64,000 nucleotides of DNA. It comes from DATEDA01 sp963820965. GTDB taxonomy: Bacteria; Pseudomonadota; Gammaproteobacteria; Burkholderiales; SG8-39. The notes beneath the pieces are model-generated. The model saw only the letters and a program-made list of their open reading frames with translations. It had not been told where the DNA came from and searched no databases. This document shows positions 53,706 through 61,483 of this stretch, in pieces (position 1 is the stretch's first letter; every line of letters starts with the position of its first letter). A program made the translations under genes and the position numbers. The stretch spans positions 124,001-188,000 of the forward strand of contig CAWGCC010000027.1 in the NCBI GenBank assembly GCA_963820965.1, in the 5' to 3' direction.

Positions 53706-54290
53706 CGCTCGGCGGCTACCTGGTCTGGCTTGGCGGGTGGCCGGTGCTGGTCGCCGGCGTGGCTTCGATCGCAGCCGGAATCGCGTACACGCGCGGGCCG
53801 CGCCCGATCGCGTACACCGCGCTCGGCGAGGTGTTCGTATTCGTGTTCTTCGGCCTGGTCGCGGTCGGCGGCAGCTACTATCTGCAGGCTGGATCGCTGG
53901 GCCGGAGCGCAGTCGTCGCCGGCGCGATGGTCGGCATGCTCGCGGCGGCGGTGCTGACGGTGAACAACTATCGCGACATCGAGTCCGACCGGCGCGCAGG
54001 CAAGCACACGCTCACCGCCTGCCTCGGCGGCGGCTTCGCCCGCGCGGAGTACACCCGTGCTGCTCCTCGCGCCGTTCGCGCTGCTCGCAGCGCTTGTGCC
54101 GCTGGCTCACATGAGCGTCGCGGCCGCGATGCCGTTGATTGCGCTGCCCTGGGCGGCGAGGCTCGCCTGGGCGATCCGCCACCGGCCACCGGGCAGGTGG
54201 CTGAACGGTCTGCTCGCGGGAACCGCGTTGCTGGGCGTCGCTTTCCCCGGCTTGCCGGCCGCGTCGTCAGGCTTGCAGCGCGCGCTCTGA
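53706..54290 (+). pseudogene. menA: C-terminal two thirds of MenA-type prenyltransferase, truncated and frameshifted
   Basis: From LGGYLVWLGGWPVLVAGVAS onward the sequence matches 1,4-dihydroxy-2-naphthoate prenyltransferase: GPRPIAYTALGEVFVFVFFG, a YYLQAG motif and the second Asp-rich motif VNNYRDIESDRRAGKHTL. The first Asp-rich motif and about the first 110 residues are absent. An extra C at 54054-54056 shifts the frame before VLLLAPFALLAALVPL; it ends at the TGA at 54288-54290. Without the first Mg-binding motif it should be inactive. No other menaquinone gene is present in the window. Confidence 0.75.
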
Positions 54291-54303
54291 TCGCCCGCGG
54301 CAG

Positions 54304-54867
54304 TCAGCTCACGCTGCCCTGGCTCGCCTCGAGCGCGATCTGCCGGCGCAGCTCGCGGTAGCGAGTCTCGGAGTCGTCGCCGAAGAGCGGATCGAGGCTG
54401 GCGGGCGCGGCCGCGGCGACGGCCGCCCAATCCCCCGGCGTCAGCACCTCGCCGGCGCGCGGCACGACGTGCCCCTCTTCGGCCGCCAGATGGTGGCGGT
54501 AGTACACGAGGTACGTTGCGGCCGCCGTCTCGACGGCAGCGCGCTCGATCAGGGCGCCCTCGACGATCCCCTGCACGACCGCGAGCAGCTCCTCGCCGGC
54601 CGCGGCGATGACGCGGTGCTCCTGCAGTCGCCGGGCGACCGGAAGCGACATGGCGGGGTCGCGCTCGACGAGGCGCGCGAACGCGACGTCCTCCCTGGGA
54701 TGGTGGAAGCGGTCCGGGTAGTGGCGGAGGTAGTGCACGACGTCGAGGAGCAGCGCGTAGTCCGGCTGCTCGCCGATGTGGAAAGCGGCAAGCTCGCGCT
54801 CAACTAGATCGAGCAGACGGGCGAACTTGGCGTGGTCAGCGTGCCATATCGCGATCGGATCGGCCAT
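54304..54867 (-). CDS. hemerythrin-like HHE-domain protein (paralogue 3)
   Basis: 187 residues from the ATG at 54865-54867, starting MADPIAIWHADHAKFARLLD. Very similar to the protein encoded at 41777-42337, with the same likely iron ligands (WHADH, YLRHYPDRFHHPREDVAF, LQEHRVIAAAGEEL, YYRHHLAAEEGHVVP). An FNR/DNR box lies 41 bp upstream. The two copies flank the nir cluster, which points to duplication and recruitment for NO or oxygen handling around denitrification. Confidence 0.88.
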   Translation of the reverse strand: MADPIAIWHADHAKFARLLDLVERELAAFHIGEQPDYALLLDVVHYLRHYPDRFHHPREDVAFARLVERDPAMSLPVARRLQEHRVIAAAGEELLAVVQGIVEGALIERAAVETAAATYLVYYRHHLAAEEGHVVPRAGEVLTPGDWAAVAAAAPASLDPLFGDDSETRYRELRRQIALEASQGSVS

Positions 54868-54901
54868 GCCGTCCACGCTAACCCTTATGTGGCGCGGGAC
54901 T

Positions 54902-54915
54902 TTGATCCCGATCAA
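54902..54915. promoter_or_regulatory. FNR/DNR-type box upstream of hemerythrin 3
   Basis: TTGATCCCGATCAA, perfect TTGAT-N4-ATCAA; its centre is 41 bp from the ATG, a spacing that would suit a leader-poor activated promoter. Confidence 0.85.
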
Positions 54916-55024
54916 GGTCCGCGGTCTAAGCCGGATGACCGGGTCGACGCCCGTTCCGGTGGGCCGTCGGCACTCGCGTGAGCGGGTGCTACGATACGGT
55001 CATGATCATCGGACCGGTGGCGGT

Positions 55025-55528
55025 GTGTTTTACGTCGAGTTCTTCAGAGCCATGCACGATGAGGGCGTCCGGTACGTCCTCGTCGGCGGTATCGCGGTGA
55101 ACCTCCACGGCGTCGAGCGCGCGACAGCCGACGTCGACTTGCTCATGGCCCTCGACAGCGAGAACCTCGGCAGGTTTCATCGCGTTGCGAGGCGGTTCGC
55201 AATGAGGCCCGTCGTCCCGGTAGCGCTGGAGGACTTTGCCGACGCCGCGAAGGTCGAGTCGTGGATCCGCGACAAGAAGATGATCGCACTCGCCTTGCGG
55301 GCCGCCGACAAGCTCGACCCGACGGTCGACATCCTCGTCCAACCCGCTGTCGCATTCGAGGAGGCGCATGCACGTGCGATCGTCAAGGATCTGGGCGGGT
55401 TCCCGGTCACGATCGCGGCGATCGAGGACCTGATCCGCCTGAAGACGGGAACGGGCCGTCAGAAAGATCAGGCCGATATCGACGCGCTCAGGCGCGCCCA
55501 GGAGCTGGGGCCAGATGAAGCCCGTTGA
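55025..55528 (+). CDS. minimal nucleotidyltransferase (AbiEii/MNT-like)
   Basis: 167 residues from a GTG at 55025 (VFYVEFFRAMHDEGVRYVLV); an ATG at 55061 region cannot be excluded. The nucleotidyltransferase signature is YVLVGGIAVNLHGVERATAD followed by VDLLM, that is GG then a DXD pair. C-terminal IAAIEDLIRLKTGTGRQKDQ and ADIDALRR match the substrate-binding tail of such enzymes. Members often act as toxins or antitoxins that adenylylate partners. The 59-residue gene that overlaps its end supports a two-gene module. It sits between unrelated respiratory genes and has no FNR box, so it is likely accessory. Confidence 0.75.
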   Translation: MFYVEFFRAMHDEGVRYVLVGGIAVNLHGVERATADVDLLMALDSENLGRFHRVARRFAMRPVVPVALEDFADAAKVESWIRDKKMIALALRAADKLDPTVDILVQPAVAFEEAHARAIVKDLGGFPVTIAAIEDLIRLKTGTGRQKDQADIDALRRAQELGPDEAR

Positions 55529-55694
55529 CTATTACTACAGCCCGACCGACGAGGAGCTTCGCGCGTACGCGAAGCTCACACCGCTTGAGCGGCTCAAGCG
55601 CCTTGACGATCTGCGTCGTTTCACGATCATGCTCCGGGAAGCCCCGACCATGAGCAAGCATGCCGCCGAGCCCGACCCGACGCCCTATGATTAA
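55515..55694 (+). CDS. small partner protein of the nucleotidyltransferase
   Basis: 59 residues, too short for usual ORF cut-offs: MKPVDYYYSPTDEELRAYAK, then LTPLERLKRLDDLRRF, then IMLREAPTMSKHAAEPDP to the TAA at 55692-55694. The start overlaps the nucleotidyltransferase stop by 14 bases. The pattern (acidic Tyr-rich start, LTPLERLKRLDDL helix) resembles short ORFs found next to AbiEii-like nucleotidyltransferases. It may be the cognate antitoxin or adaptor; this is inference. Confidence 0.65.
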   Translation: MKPVDYYYSPTDEELRAYAKLTPLERLKRLDDLRRFTIMLREAPTMSKHAAEPDPTPYD

Positions 55695-56759
55695 TCAGCG
55701 TTCCTGTAGCGCGTGAGCGCAGTACAGCGCTGACGCGAACACCAGCGTCGCGGCGCCCTGGTGTGCGGCACCCAGCCCCACCGGCACCGCCGCGAGCAGC
55801 GTGGCGACGCCAAGCGCGAACTGCGCGATGAGTGACGCAAGCAGCAAGTGCGCCGCGACCCGAGCGCGCGCCGTCGCGTCAGAGTTCCGCACGCGCCACC
55901 ACAGCCAGGGTACAAGCGCGAGGAGCAGCCACGCGAGCAGCCGGTGGTCGAGCTGTACTGCGGCCATGTTGTCGAAGAAGTTGAGCCACCACGGCTCGAG
56001 CATGAAGGTCTCGGGCGGGACGAGGTGGCCGTTCATCAACGGGAAGGTGTTGTAGGCCTTTCCGGCCCGGGTGCCCGCGACGAGCCCGCCCGCCAGCACC
56101 TGCAGGAACACGAGCCCCGCGATCGCGCCGGCGAACCGCGCAAGTCCCCGCGTTTGCCGCGCCTCGCGGTGCGGGTAAAGCAGGTCGAAGGCGATCCACA
56201 GCATCGCGCCGAGGATGAGGAACGCGAGCCCGAGGTGCGCGGTGAGGCGCAGGTGCGACACCCGCGGCTCGTCGACCAGGCCCGACGCCACCATGTACCA
56301 GCCTAGCGCGCCCTGCAGGCCGCCGAGCGCGAATACGCCGGCGAGCTTCATTCCAAGCCGCGCGTCGATGCGGCCGCGCCACCAGAACCAGAGGAGCGGC
56401 ACGAGGAACACGACCCCGATCGCCCGGCCGAGCAGGCGATGGAAGTACTCCCACCAGAAGATGCCCTTGAACTCGGCGAGCGACATGGCGTGATTGACGA
56501 GCTTGTACTCGGGCGTCTGCCGGTACTTGTCGAACAACACCTGCCAGTCGGCCTCGGAAAGCGGCGGGAGCGTGCCGACAAGCGGCTGCCACTCGACGAT
56601 CGACAGCCCGGAGTGGGTGAGGCGGGTGACGCCCCCGACGACGACCATTGCGGCGACGGCGAGCGCGCAGACAAGCAGCCACGCAGCGATCCCGCGGCCG
56701 GCCGTCGCCGGCGCGACGGCCGGAGCGAGAGTGGTCTCCACGGCGAGCGATCGCGGCAC
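55695..56759 (-). CDS. ctaA: heme A synthase
   Basis: 354 residues from a GTG at 56759. About eight spans. COX15/CtaA hallmarks: VVVGGVTRLTHSGLSIVEWQ, IFWWEYFHRLLGRAIG, GLQGALGWYMVASGLVDEPR, VSHLRLTAHLGLAF and LDHRLLAW, with the paired heme histidines. It converts heme O to heme A. Divergent from the heme-copper operon that starts at 56936 and contains ctaB, with an FNR-type box between them, so the operon's enzyme very likely carries a heme A-type cofactor. Its stop abuts the small partner gene end to end. Confidence 0.93.
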   Translation of the reverse strand: MPRSLAVETTLAPAVAPATAGRGIAAWLLVCALAVAAMVVVGGVTRLTHSGLSIVEWQPLVGTLPPLSEADWQVLFDKYRQTPEYKLVNHAMSLAEFKGIFWWEYFHRLLGRAIGVVFLVPLLWFWWRGRIDARLGMKLAGVFALGGLQGALGWYMVASGLVDEPRVSHLRLTAHLGLAFLILGAMLWIAFDLLYPHREARQTRGLARFAGAIAGLVFLQVLAGGLVAGTRAGKAYNTFPLMNGHLVPPETFMLEPWWLNFFDNMAAVQLDHRLLAWLLLALVPWLWWRVRNSDATARARVAAHLLLASLIAQFALGVATLLAAVPVGLGAAHQGAATLVFASALYCAHALQER

Positions 56760-56792
56760 GACGCGATTCTGCCGGGAGCGGTCAGGGCGCGC

Positions 56793-56806
56793 TTGACCCG
56801 CATCAA
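56793..56806. promoter_or_regulatory. FNR/DNR-type box between ctaA and the heme-copper operon
   Basis: TTGACCCGCATCAA, TTGAC-N4-ATCAA with one arm mismatch. Centre 41 bp from the ctaA start and 136 bp before the 56936 ORF. Confidence 0.7.
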
Positions 56807-56935
56807 CCGGCCGGCCCGGGCCGGGGCACCCGGCTTTTTTTAGCGCGCATCAAGTCTTTTCGTCGCCGGCCTCCGTAGATTGAGTCCGTGAGAACCCGCC
56901 CGCGTGGGGCGGGCAGCATGCGCGAAGGACGAGCG

Positions 56936-57109
56936 ATGGGTATGCCCTATGGAGCCCGGCGGGAACGCGGCGCCGGTGCCGTCGAGGCGGCCGCAGCCGC
57001 CGTCGCCGTCGCTGCGGCGACGGTCTTCGCTGCGTGGCTTCCCGGTGCGCAGGCGCTCGACGTGCTCGCCTGCATCCGCTTCTACCTCGCGCAAGGCTGC
57101 CTGCCCTGA
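56936..57109 (+). CDS. small single-span membrane peptide
   Basis: 57 residues from the ATG at 56936 (an upstream in-frame ATG at 56888 region is possible), with GAAGGACGAG upstream. A basic N-terminus (MGMPYGARRERGAG) precedes one span rich in Ala/Val (VEAAAAAVAVAAATVFAAWL) and a short tail with two cysteines (LACIRFYLAQGCLP). It leads the heme-copper operon. No family recognised; possibly a small accessory subunit. Confidence 0.5.
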   Translation: MGMPYGARRERGAGAVEAAAAAVAVAAATVFAAWLPGAQALDVLACIRFYLAQGCLP

Positions 57110-57136
57110 GCGCGCCGGTTTCCAAGGAGAGTCGCC

Positions 57137-57313
57137 ATGGCCGAACCCACCCCGAGCACTGCGTACGAGGAAATCCCGGAGGAGCCGGTGCCGTTCATGC
57201 AGCAGCTGATCGACAACCCGTGGATGCTGCTGTTCCTCGGTGTCGTCATCCCCACCGTGCTGTACGTGATCTGGGGGGTGATGGAGATCGCCAGCGTGCC
57301 GATCGCGAAATGA
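57137..57313 (+). CDS. small single-span subunit of the heme-copper enzyme
   Basis: 58 residues with AAGGAGA seven bases upstream of the ATG at 57137. An acidic N-terminus (AEPTPSTAYEEIPEEPVPFM) precedes one membrane helix (WMLLFLGVVIPTVLYVIWGV), ending IAK. Small one-helix subunits of this kind are encoded beside subunit II of ba3-type and related heme-copper enzymes. It lies 19 bases before the subunit II gene. Structural role inferred. Confidence 0.7.
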   Translation: MAEPTPSTAYEEIPEEPVPFMQQLIDNPWMLLFLGVVIPTVLYVIWGVMEIASVPIAK

Positions 57314-57332
57314 GCCGCGGGGAGAACGGGCC

Positions 57333-57890
57333 ATGAGCGCGATTCAGCCGCCGACCAACAAGCTGTGGTGGAAGGAGCCGATCGAGCGGATCGAGATCAC
57401 CTGGATCCTGATCGCCTTCGTCTGGTGTCTCTTCCTCTTCTTCATGATGCCGTACTGGCACGTGTTCGGTAAGCAGAACCTCGCCAACGAGGCCTACCGC
57501 TCGACGCCCGAGCGCTTCACCGCCAAGACGCAGGAGATGGTGGACAAGTTCAAGGTGCGCGAGGAGACGGGGCTCAACAACGAGAAGATCCCGGTCGTCC
57601 GTCCGCCCGCCGGGAGCGACGTCTACCTGATCGCTCGCCTCTGGCAGTGGTGGCCGATCATCGAGCTCGAGGAAGGGCAGAGCTACCGCCTGCACCTCAT
57701 GTCGCTCGACTGGCTGCACGGGTTCTCGCTGCAGCCGGAGAACATCAACATCCAGGTGCACCCGAACTACGAGCACCTGCTGACGGTGCAGCCGACCAAG
57801 GCCGGCACCTACAACATCGTCTGCAACGAGTACTGCGGCGTCAACCATCACACGATGGTGACGAAGCTGTACGTCGTGGCGAAGAAGTAG
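57333..57890 (+). CDS. CuA-containing subunit II of a heme-copper oxidoreductase
   Basis: 185 residues. One N-terminal span (ITWILIAFVWCLFLFFMM) then a periplasmic cupredoxin. CuA ligands are present: His129 (LDWLHGFSL), Cys164, Cys168, His172 and Met175 (CNEYCGVNHHTM). The single helix and CX3CX3HX2M pattern are those of B-family (ba3-like) and eNOR/sNOR-type enzymes. It accepts electrons from a soluble cytochrome or cupredoxin and passes them to subunit I. A 60-residue insert between helix and cupredoxin (residues 45-95) is longer than in ba3 enzymes. In operon with subunit I, 11 bases apart. Confidence 0.9.
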   Translation: MSAIQPPTNKLWWKEPIERIEITWILIAFVWCLFLFFMMPYWHVFGKQNLANEAYRSTPERFTAKTQEMVDKFKVREETGLNNEKIPVVRPPAGSDVYLIARLWQWWPIIELEEGQSYRLHLMSLDWLHGFSLQPENINIQVHPNYEHLLTVQPTKAGTYNIVCNEYCGVNHHTMVTKLYVVAKK

Positions 57891-57901
57891 GGGAGGCGAC
57901 A

Positions 57902-59626
57902 ATGGCCGTCAACCGCATGTTCCGGACCTGCCCGACGACGGGTCTCAAGTTCCACCAGCCCGCCGAGGCGCTGATCAAGGCGAACGCCGTCGCGGCGGTG
58001 GTCTTCCTCCTCTTCGGCGGGGTGCTCGCGATCCTGGTCACCCTCACGCGCTGGCAGGCGGTGCACCTGCTGCCGGCCGACTGGTTCTACCTCGTCCTCA
58101 CCGGACACGGGCTCAACATGCTCGTGTTCTGGATCATCTTCTTCGAGATCGCGGTGCTGTACTTCGCCGGCTCGACGCTGCTTGGCTGCCGCCTCCCGAC
58201 GCCGCGGCTTGGCTGGACCGGCTTCGCGCTGATGCTCGCCGGCGCGCTCATGAACAACTACGCGGTCTTCATCCGCCAGGACTCGAGCGTGATGTTCACC
58301 TCCTACGTGCCGATGCAGGCGCACTGGAGCTTCTACCTCGGCCTGATCCTGTTCGCGGTGGGCGCGCTCATCGGCTGCTTCATCTTCCTCGGCGCGCTCG
58401 TCGTCGGGAAGAGCGAGCGCACGTACACCGGCTCGGTGCCGCTGGTGACGTTCGGCGCGCTGACGGCGTGCATCATCGCCATCTTCACCATCGCCTCCGG
58501 CGCGATCATCCTGATCCCGACGTTCCTGTGGTCAATCGGCCTGGTGGGGTACATGGACTCGCTCCTCTACCGGCACATCTGGTGGGCGTTCGGCCATTCG
58601 TCGCAGCAGATCAACGTCTCGGCGCAGGTCGCGGTGTGGTACGCGGTCGCGGCGATCGTGTTCGGCGCGAAGCCGATGAGCGAGAAGGTGAGCCGCACTG
58701 CGTTCCTGCTCTACATCCTGTTCATCACCATCGCGAGCGCGCACCACCTGCTCGTCGACCCCGGCCTGACGTCGAGCTGGAAGATCCTCAACACGAGCTA
58801 TGCGTTCTACCTCGCGGTACTCGCGTCGATGGTGCACGGGCTCACCGTGCCCGGCTCGATCGAGGTCGCGCAGCGCGAGAAGGGCTTCACCAAGGGCCTC
58901 TTCGAGTGGCTGCGCAAGGCGCCGTGGTCGAACCCGGCGTTCTCCGGGGTGTTCATGTCGATCATCGGCTTCGGCTTCCTCGGCGGGATCTCGGGCGTGA
59001 TCATCGGCACCGAGCAGCTCAACCTGATCCTGCACAACACGATCTACGTGCCCGGCCACTTCCACGCCACGGTCGTGATCGGCACCACGCTCGCGTTCAT
59101 GGCGATCACGTACTTCCTCATCCCGGTGCTGTTCCGGCGCGAGGTGATGTTCCCGACCATGGCGAAGTGGCAGCCCTACGTCTTCGCCGCCGGCATGACC
59201 ATCTTTGCGCTGTTCATGATGGGTGCGGGCACGCTGGGCGTGCCGCGCCGGCACTGGGACATCACGTTCTCGGGCAACCCGCTCGGGTTCGAGTTCCCCG
59301 GCACCGCCTTCCTCATGATGGCGCTGATGGCCATCGGCGGCCTGCTCGCGATCGTCGGTGGCGCGATGTACATCCTGGTCACGGTCGGCTCGGTGTTCCT
59401 CGGCAAGCGCATCGAGACGCCCGGGTTCCAGCACGTGCGCGCCCGGGACGGCGTCTTCAGGCCCGCTCCGGCGCCGGTCGCCGGCGCGCTCACCGGGCAT
59501 GGCGCCGCAACGCACGCCTGGTCGGCGCCGGGGACGCTCTCGCTCGCGTTCGTGTTCCTGGTGTCGTTCGTGCTGTACTACTTCATCAACTGGAAGTACC
59601 TCTCGACCGTCTGGCCGCTCAGGTGA
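57902..59626 (+). CDS. heme-copper subunit I lacking the catalytic tyrosine; candidate nitric oxide reductase (eNOR/sNOR-like)
   Basis: 574 residues, about 14 spans. All six metal histidines are visible: His69 (LVLTGHGLN, low-spin heme), His232 (WWAFGHSSQQ, CuB or FeB), His281 and His282 (SAHHLLVD), His386 and His388 (VPGHFHATV). In oxidases the helix VI motif is HPEVY or HPVVY, with Tyr cross-linked to His. Here it is HSSQQ, so the Tyr position is Gln236. The CuA subunit, heme A genes and SCO around it exclude cNOR/qNOR. Loss of the tyrosine with retained ligands is the mark of NO-reducing branches derived from oxidases. Position among FNR-boxed nir genes fits NO reduction. Activity and metal are inferred; no norB-type gene is in the window. 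Confidence 0.8.
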   Translation: MAVNRMFRTCPTTGLKFHQPAEALIKANAVAAVVFLLFGGVLAILVTLTRWQAVHLLPADWFYLVLTGHGLNMLVFWIIFFEIAVLYFAGSTLLGCRLPTPRLGWTGFALMLAGALMNNYAVFIRQDSSVMFTSYVPMQAHWSFYLGLILFAVGALIGCFIFLGALVVGKSERTYTGSVPLVTFGALTACIIAIFTIASGAIILIPTFLWSIGLVGYMDSLLYRHIWWAFGHSSQQINVSAQVAVWYAVAAIVFGAKPMSEKVSRTAFLLYILFITIASAHHLLVDPGLTSSWKILNTSYAFYLAVLASMVHGLTVPGSIEVAQREKGFTKGLFEWLRKAPWSNPAFSGVFMSIIGFGFLGGISGVIIGTEQLNLILHNTIYVPGHFHATVVIGTTLAFMAITYFLIPVLFRREVMFPTMAKWQPYVFAAGMTIFALFMMGAGTLGVPRRHWDITFSGNPLGFEFPGTAFLMMALMAIGGLLAIVGGAMYILVTVGSVFLGKRIETPGFQHVRARDGVFRPAPAPVAGALTGHGAATHAWSAPGTLSLAFVFLVSFVLYYFINWKYLSTVWPLR

Positions 59627-59636
59627 CCGGGTGGCA

Positions 59637-60575
59637 ATGAGGCGGAGCGCGACCATGGCGATTCCGATGGACGGGGTTGCGGCCCGGAGCGCGGCAAAGG
59701 GGCGCGCCCGGGCCGTCGTGGCCCGCGCCGCGGGGCTGTTCAAGCTGCGCATCGGCCTCGTCATCGGGTTCACCGCGCTCGCAGGTCTGGCGGCGACGCC
59801 CGGACCGTCGCTCGAGGCGTGGCGGATCGCCGTCCTCGGCCTCGCGGTGGTGCTGTCCGCCGCCGCCGCGGGCGGCTTCAACCAGTGGTACGAGAGCGAC
59901 CTCGACGCGCGGATGCGCCGCACGCGCGGCCGGCCGTTCGTCACCGGCGAGCTCCCGCGCGATGCGCGCTGGCTGTGGCTGCTCGGCGCGATCACGGTCG
60001 CGTCGGTGCTCGCCGCCACCTGGGCGACCAACTGGCTCGCCGCGCTCCACACCTTTCTCGGCGCGTTCGTCTACGGGATCGTCTACACGGTGTGGCTGAA
60101 GCGGCGCACGTGGTGGAACATCGTCGTCGGCGGGCTCGCCGGCAGCTTCGCGGTCCTCGCCGGCGCGGCGGCGATCGCCCCAGGCGTGCCGCCGGCGGTG
60201 CCGCTCGTGCTGACGGTCGTGCTCTTCCTGTGGACGCCGCCGCATTTCTGGAGCCTCGCCATCGCGTGCCACGAGGACTACCGGGCGGCACGCGTGCCGA
60301 TGCTCCCGGTCGTGGTCGGCGATGCGCGTTGCGCGCGCGTCATCCTCGCGCACACCGTGGCGCTGGTCGCATTGTCGTTCGTGCCGCTCGCGTTCGGGAT
60401 GGGGTGGATCTACGGCGCCGGTGCGGCCGTCGGCGGTGCGCTGTTCGTCTACGCGAGCGTTCGCCTCGTCGCCAACCCGACGCGGAAGATGGCGCTCGCG
60501 AACTTCTTCGCCTCGCTCGTCCAGCTCACGCTGCTCCTCGCCGCCGCGATCGTCGATCGAGCGGTCGCGGGCTGA
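59637..60575 (+). CDS. ctaB: protoheme IX farnesyltransferase
   Basis: 312 residues from the ATG at 59637, or 306 from the ATG at 59655. UbiA-superfamily membrane enzyme with seven to nine spans. Active-site motifs GGFNQWYESDLDARMRRTRG (first Asp-rich) and CHEDYRAARVPMLPVV (second) with WTPPHFWSLA. It converts heme B to heme O, substrate of CtaA, encoded divergently nearby. Ten bases after subunit I, so dedicated to the heme-copper enzyme of this operon. Confidence 0.93.
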   Translation: MRRSATMAIPMDGVAARSAAKGRARAVVARAAGLFKLRIGLVIGFTALAGLAATPGPSLEAWRIAVLGLAVVLSAAAAGGFNQWYESDLDARMRRTRGRPFVTGELPRDARWLWLLGAITVASVLAATWATNWLAALHTFLGAFVYGIVYTVWLKRRTWWNIVVGGLAGSFAVLAGAAAIAPGVPPAVPLVLTVVLFLWTPPHFWSLAIACHEDYRAARVPMLPVVVGDARCARVILAHTVALVALSFVPLAFGMGWIYGAGAAVGGALFVYASVRLVANPTRKMALANFFASLVQLTLLLAAAIVDRAVAG

Positions 60576-60592
60576 CGCCGGGAGGCGGGCCG

Positions 60593-61439
60593 ATGACGCG
60601 CGCGGCGATGAAGCTCCGGGCCGCGCTCGCTCTTGCCGGGTTCGTGCTCGGTGTCTCGACCGCCGCCGGACAGAACGTCACCGGCGGGGCGCAAGGCGCG
60701 GGCGCCGCGCTCGACCCGGACCGGGCGCTCAAGACGAGCCAGGCCGCGATCGGCAAGCGGGTCGGGGACTACGCGTTCCTCGACCGGGAGAGCCGGCAGG
60801 TGCGGCTCGCCGACTACCGCGGCAAGCCGCTGGTGGTGAACTTCGTGTACACCGGCTGCCTCTCGGTCTGCCCGACCACGACGGCGCAGCTCGCGAAAGC
60901 GATCCGCGAGGCGCGGAAGACGCTCGGCACGGGCGCCTTCCGTGTCGTCACGATCGGGTTCAACCTGCCCTACGACTCGCCCGAGGCGATGCGCGACTTC
61001 GCCCGGCGCTACGGCATCGACGACCCCGAGCTGGGAGTTCCTGTCGCCGTTCGAACCGCAGCTCGGCGCCCTCGTCGCCGATCTCGGCTTCGAGTACGTG
61101 CGCACGGCGGGCGGGTTCGACCACCTCACCCAGCTCACGATCCTCGACGCCGAGGGCAAGGTGTTCCGCCAGGTGTACGGCGACGAGTTCGCGCTGCCGC
61201 TGCTGATCGACCCGCTGCAGCAGCTCGTGACCGGAGCGCCGATGCCGCTCGCGAGCCTCGCCGAGATCGTGGAGCGGGTCCGGATCGTCTGCACCGTCTA
61301 CGATCCGAAGAGCGGCCGCTACCGCTTCAAGACCTCGGTGATCGGCGACGTGGTCTCGTTCGTCCTCATCGGCGTCACGATCTTCGGCTTCCTCTGGCAC
61401 GACCGCCGCAAACGCCGCCGGGCCGAGCGGCACGCTTGA
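60593..61439 (+). CDS. SCO1/SenC-type copper chaperone (one +1 frameshift)
   Basis: Corrected length 281 residues from the ATG at 60593, with GGGAGG upstream. Signal peptide, thioredoxin-like SCO domain with the copper-binding CLSVCP (CX3C) and a later conserved region (GFEYVRTAGGFDHLTQLTIL), then a C-terminal span (VVSFVLIGVTIFGFLW). An extra base near 61031-61035 breaks the frame; removal gives DDPEWEFLSPFEPQ. SCO proteins load the CuA site. A second C-terminal anchor is less usual for SCO. Operon context with CuA subunit II supports that target. Confidence 0.88.
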
Positions 61440-61483
61440 CGGATCGCAAAGCCGCGCGCCGCGCGGCTGCCTAGCATCGAACC

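Noticed and set aside
57902..59626. Subunit I as a conventional ba3 or aa3 terminal oxidase
   Set aside because: The helix VI tyrosine of the HPxxY motif is replaced (HSSQQ), so the ordinary oxidase label would be misleading even though CuA, heme A genes and SCO are present.
57333..59626. Subunits II and I as NorC and NorB
   Set aside because: Subunit II is a cupredoxin with CuA ligands, not a c-type cytochrome, and subunit I resembles B-family oxidases in its VPGHFHATV region.
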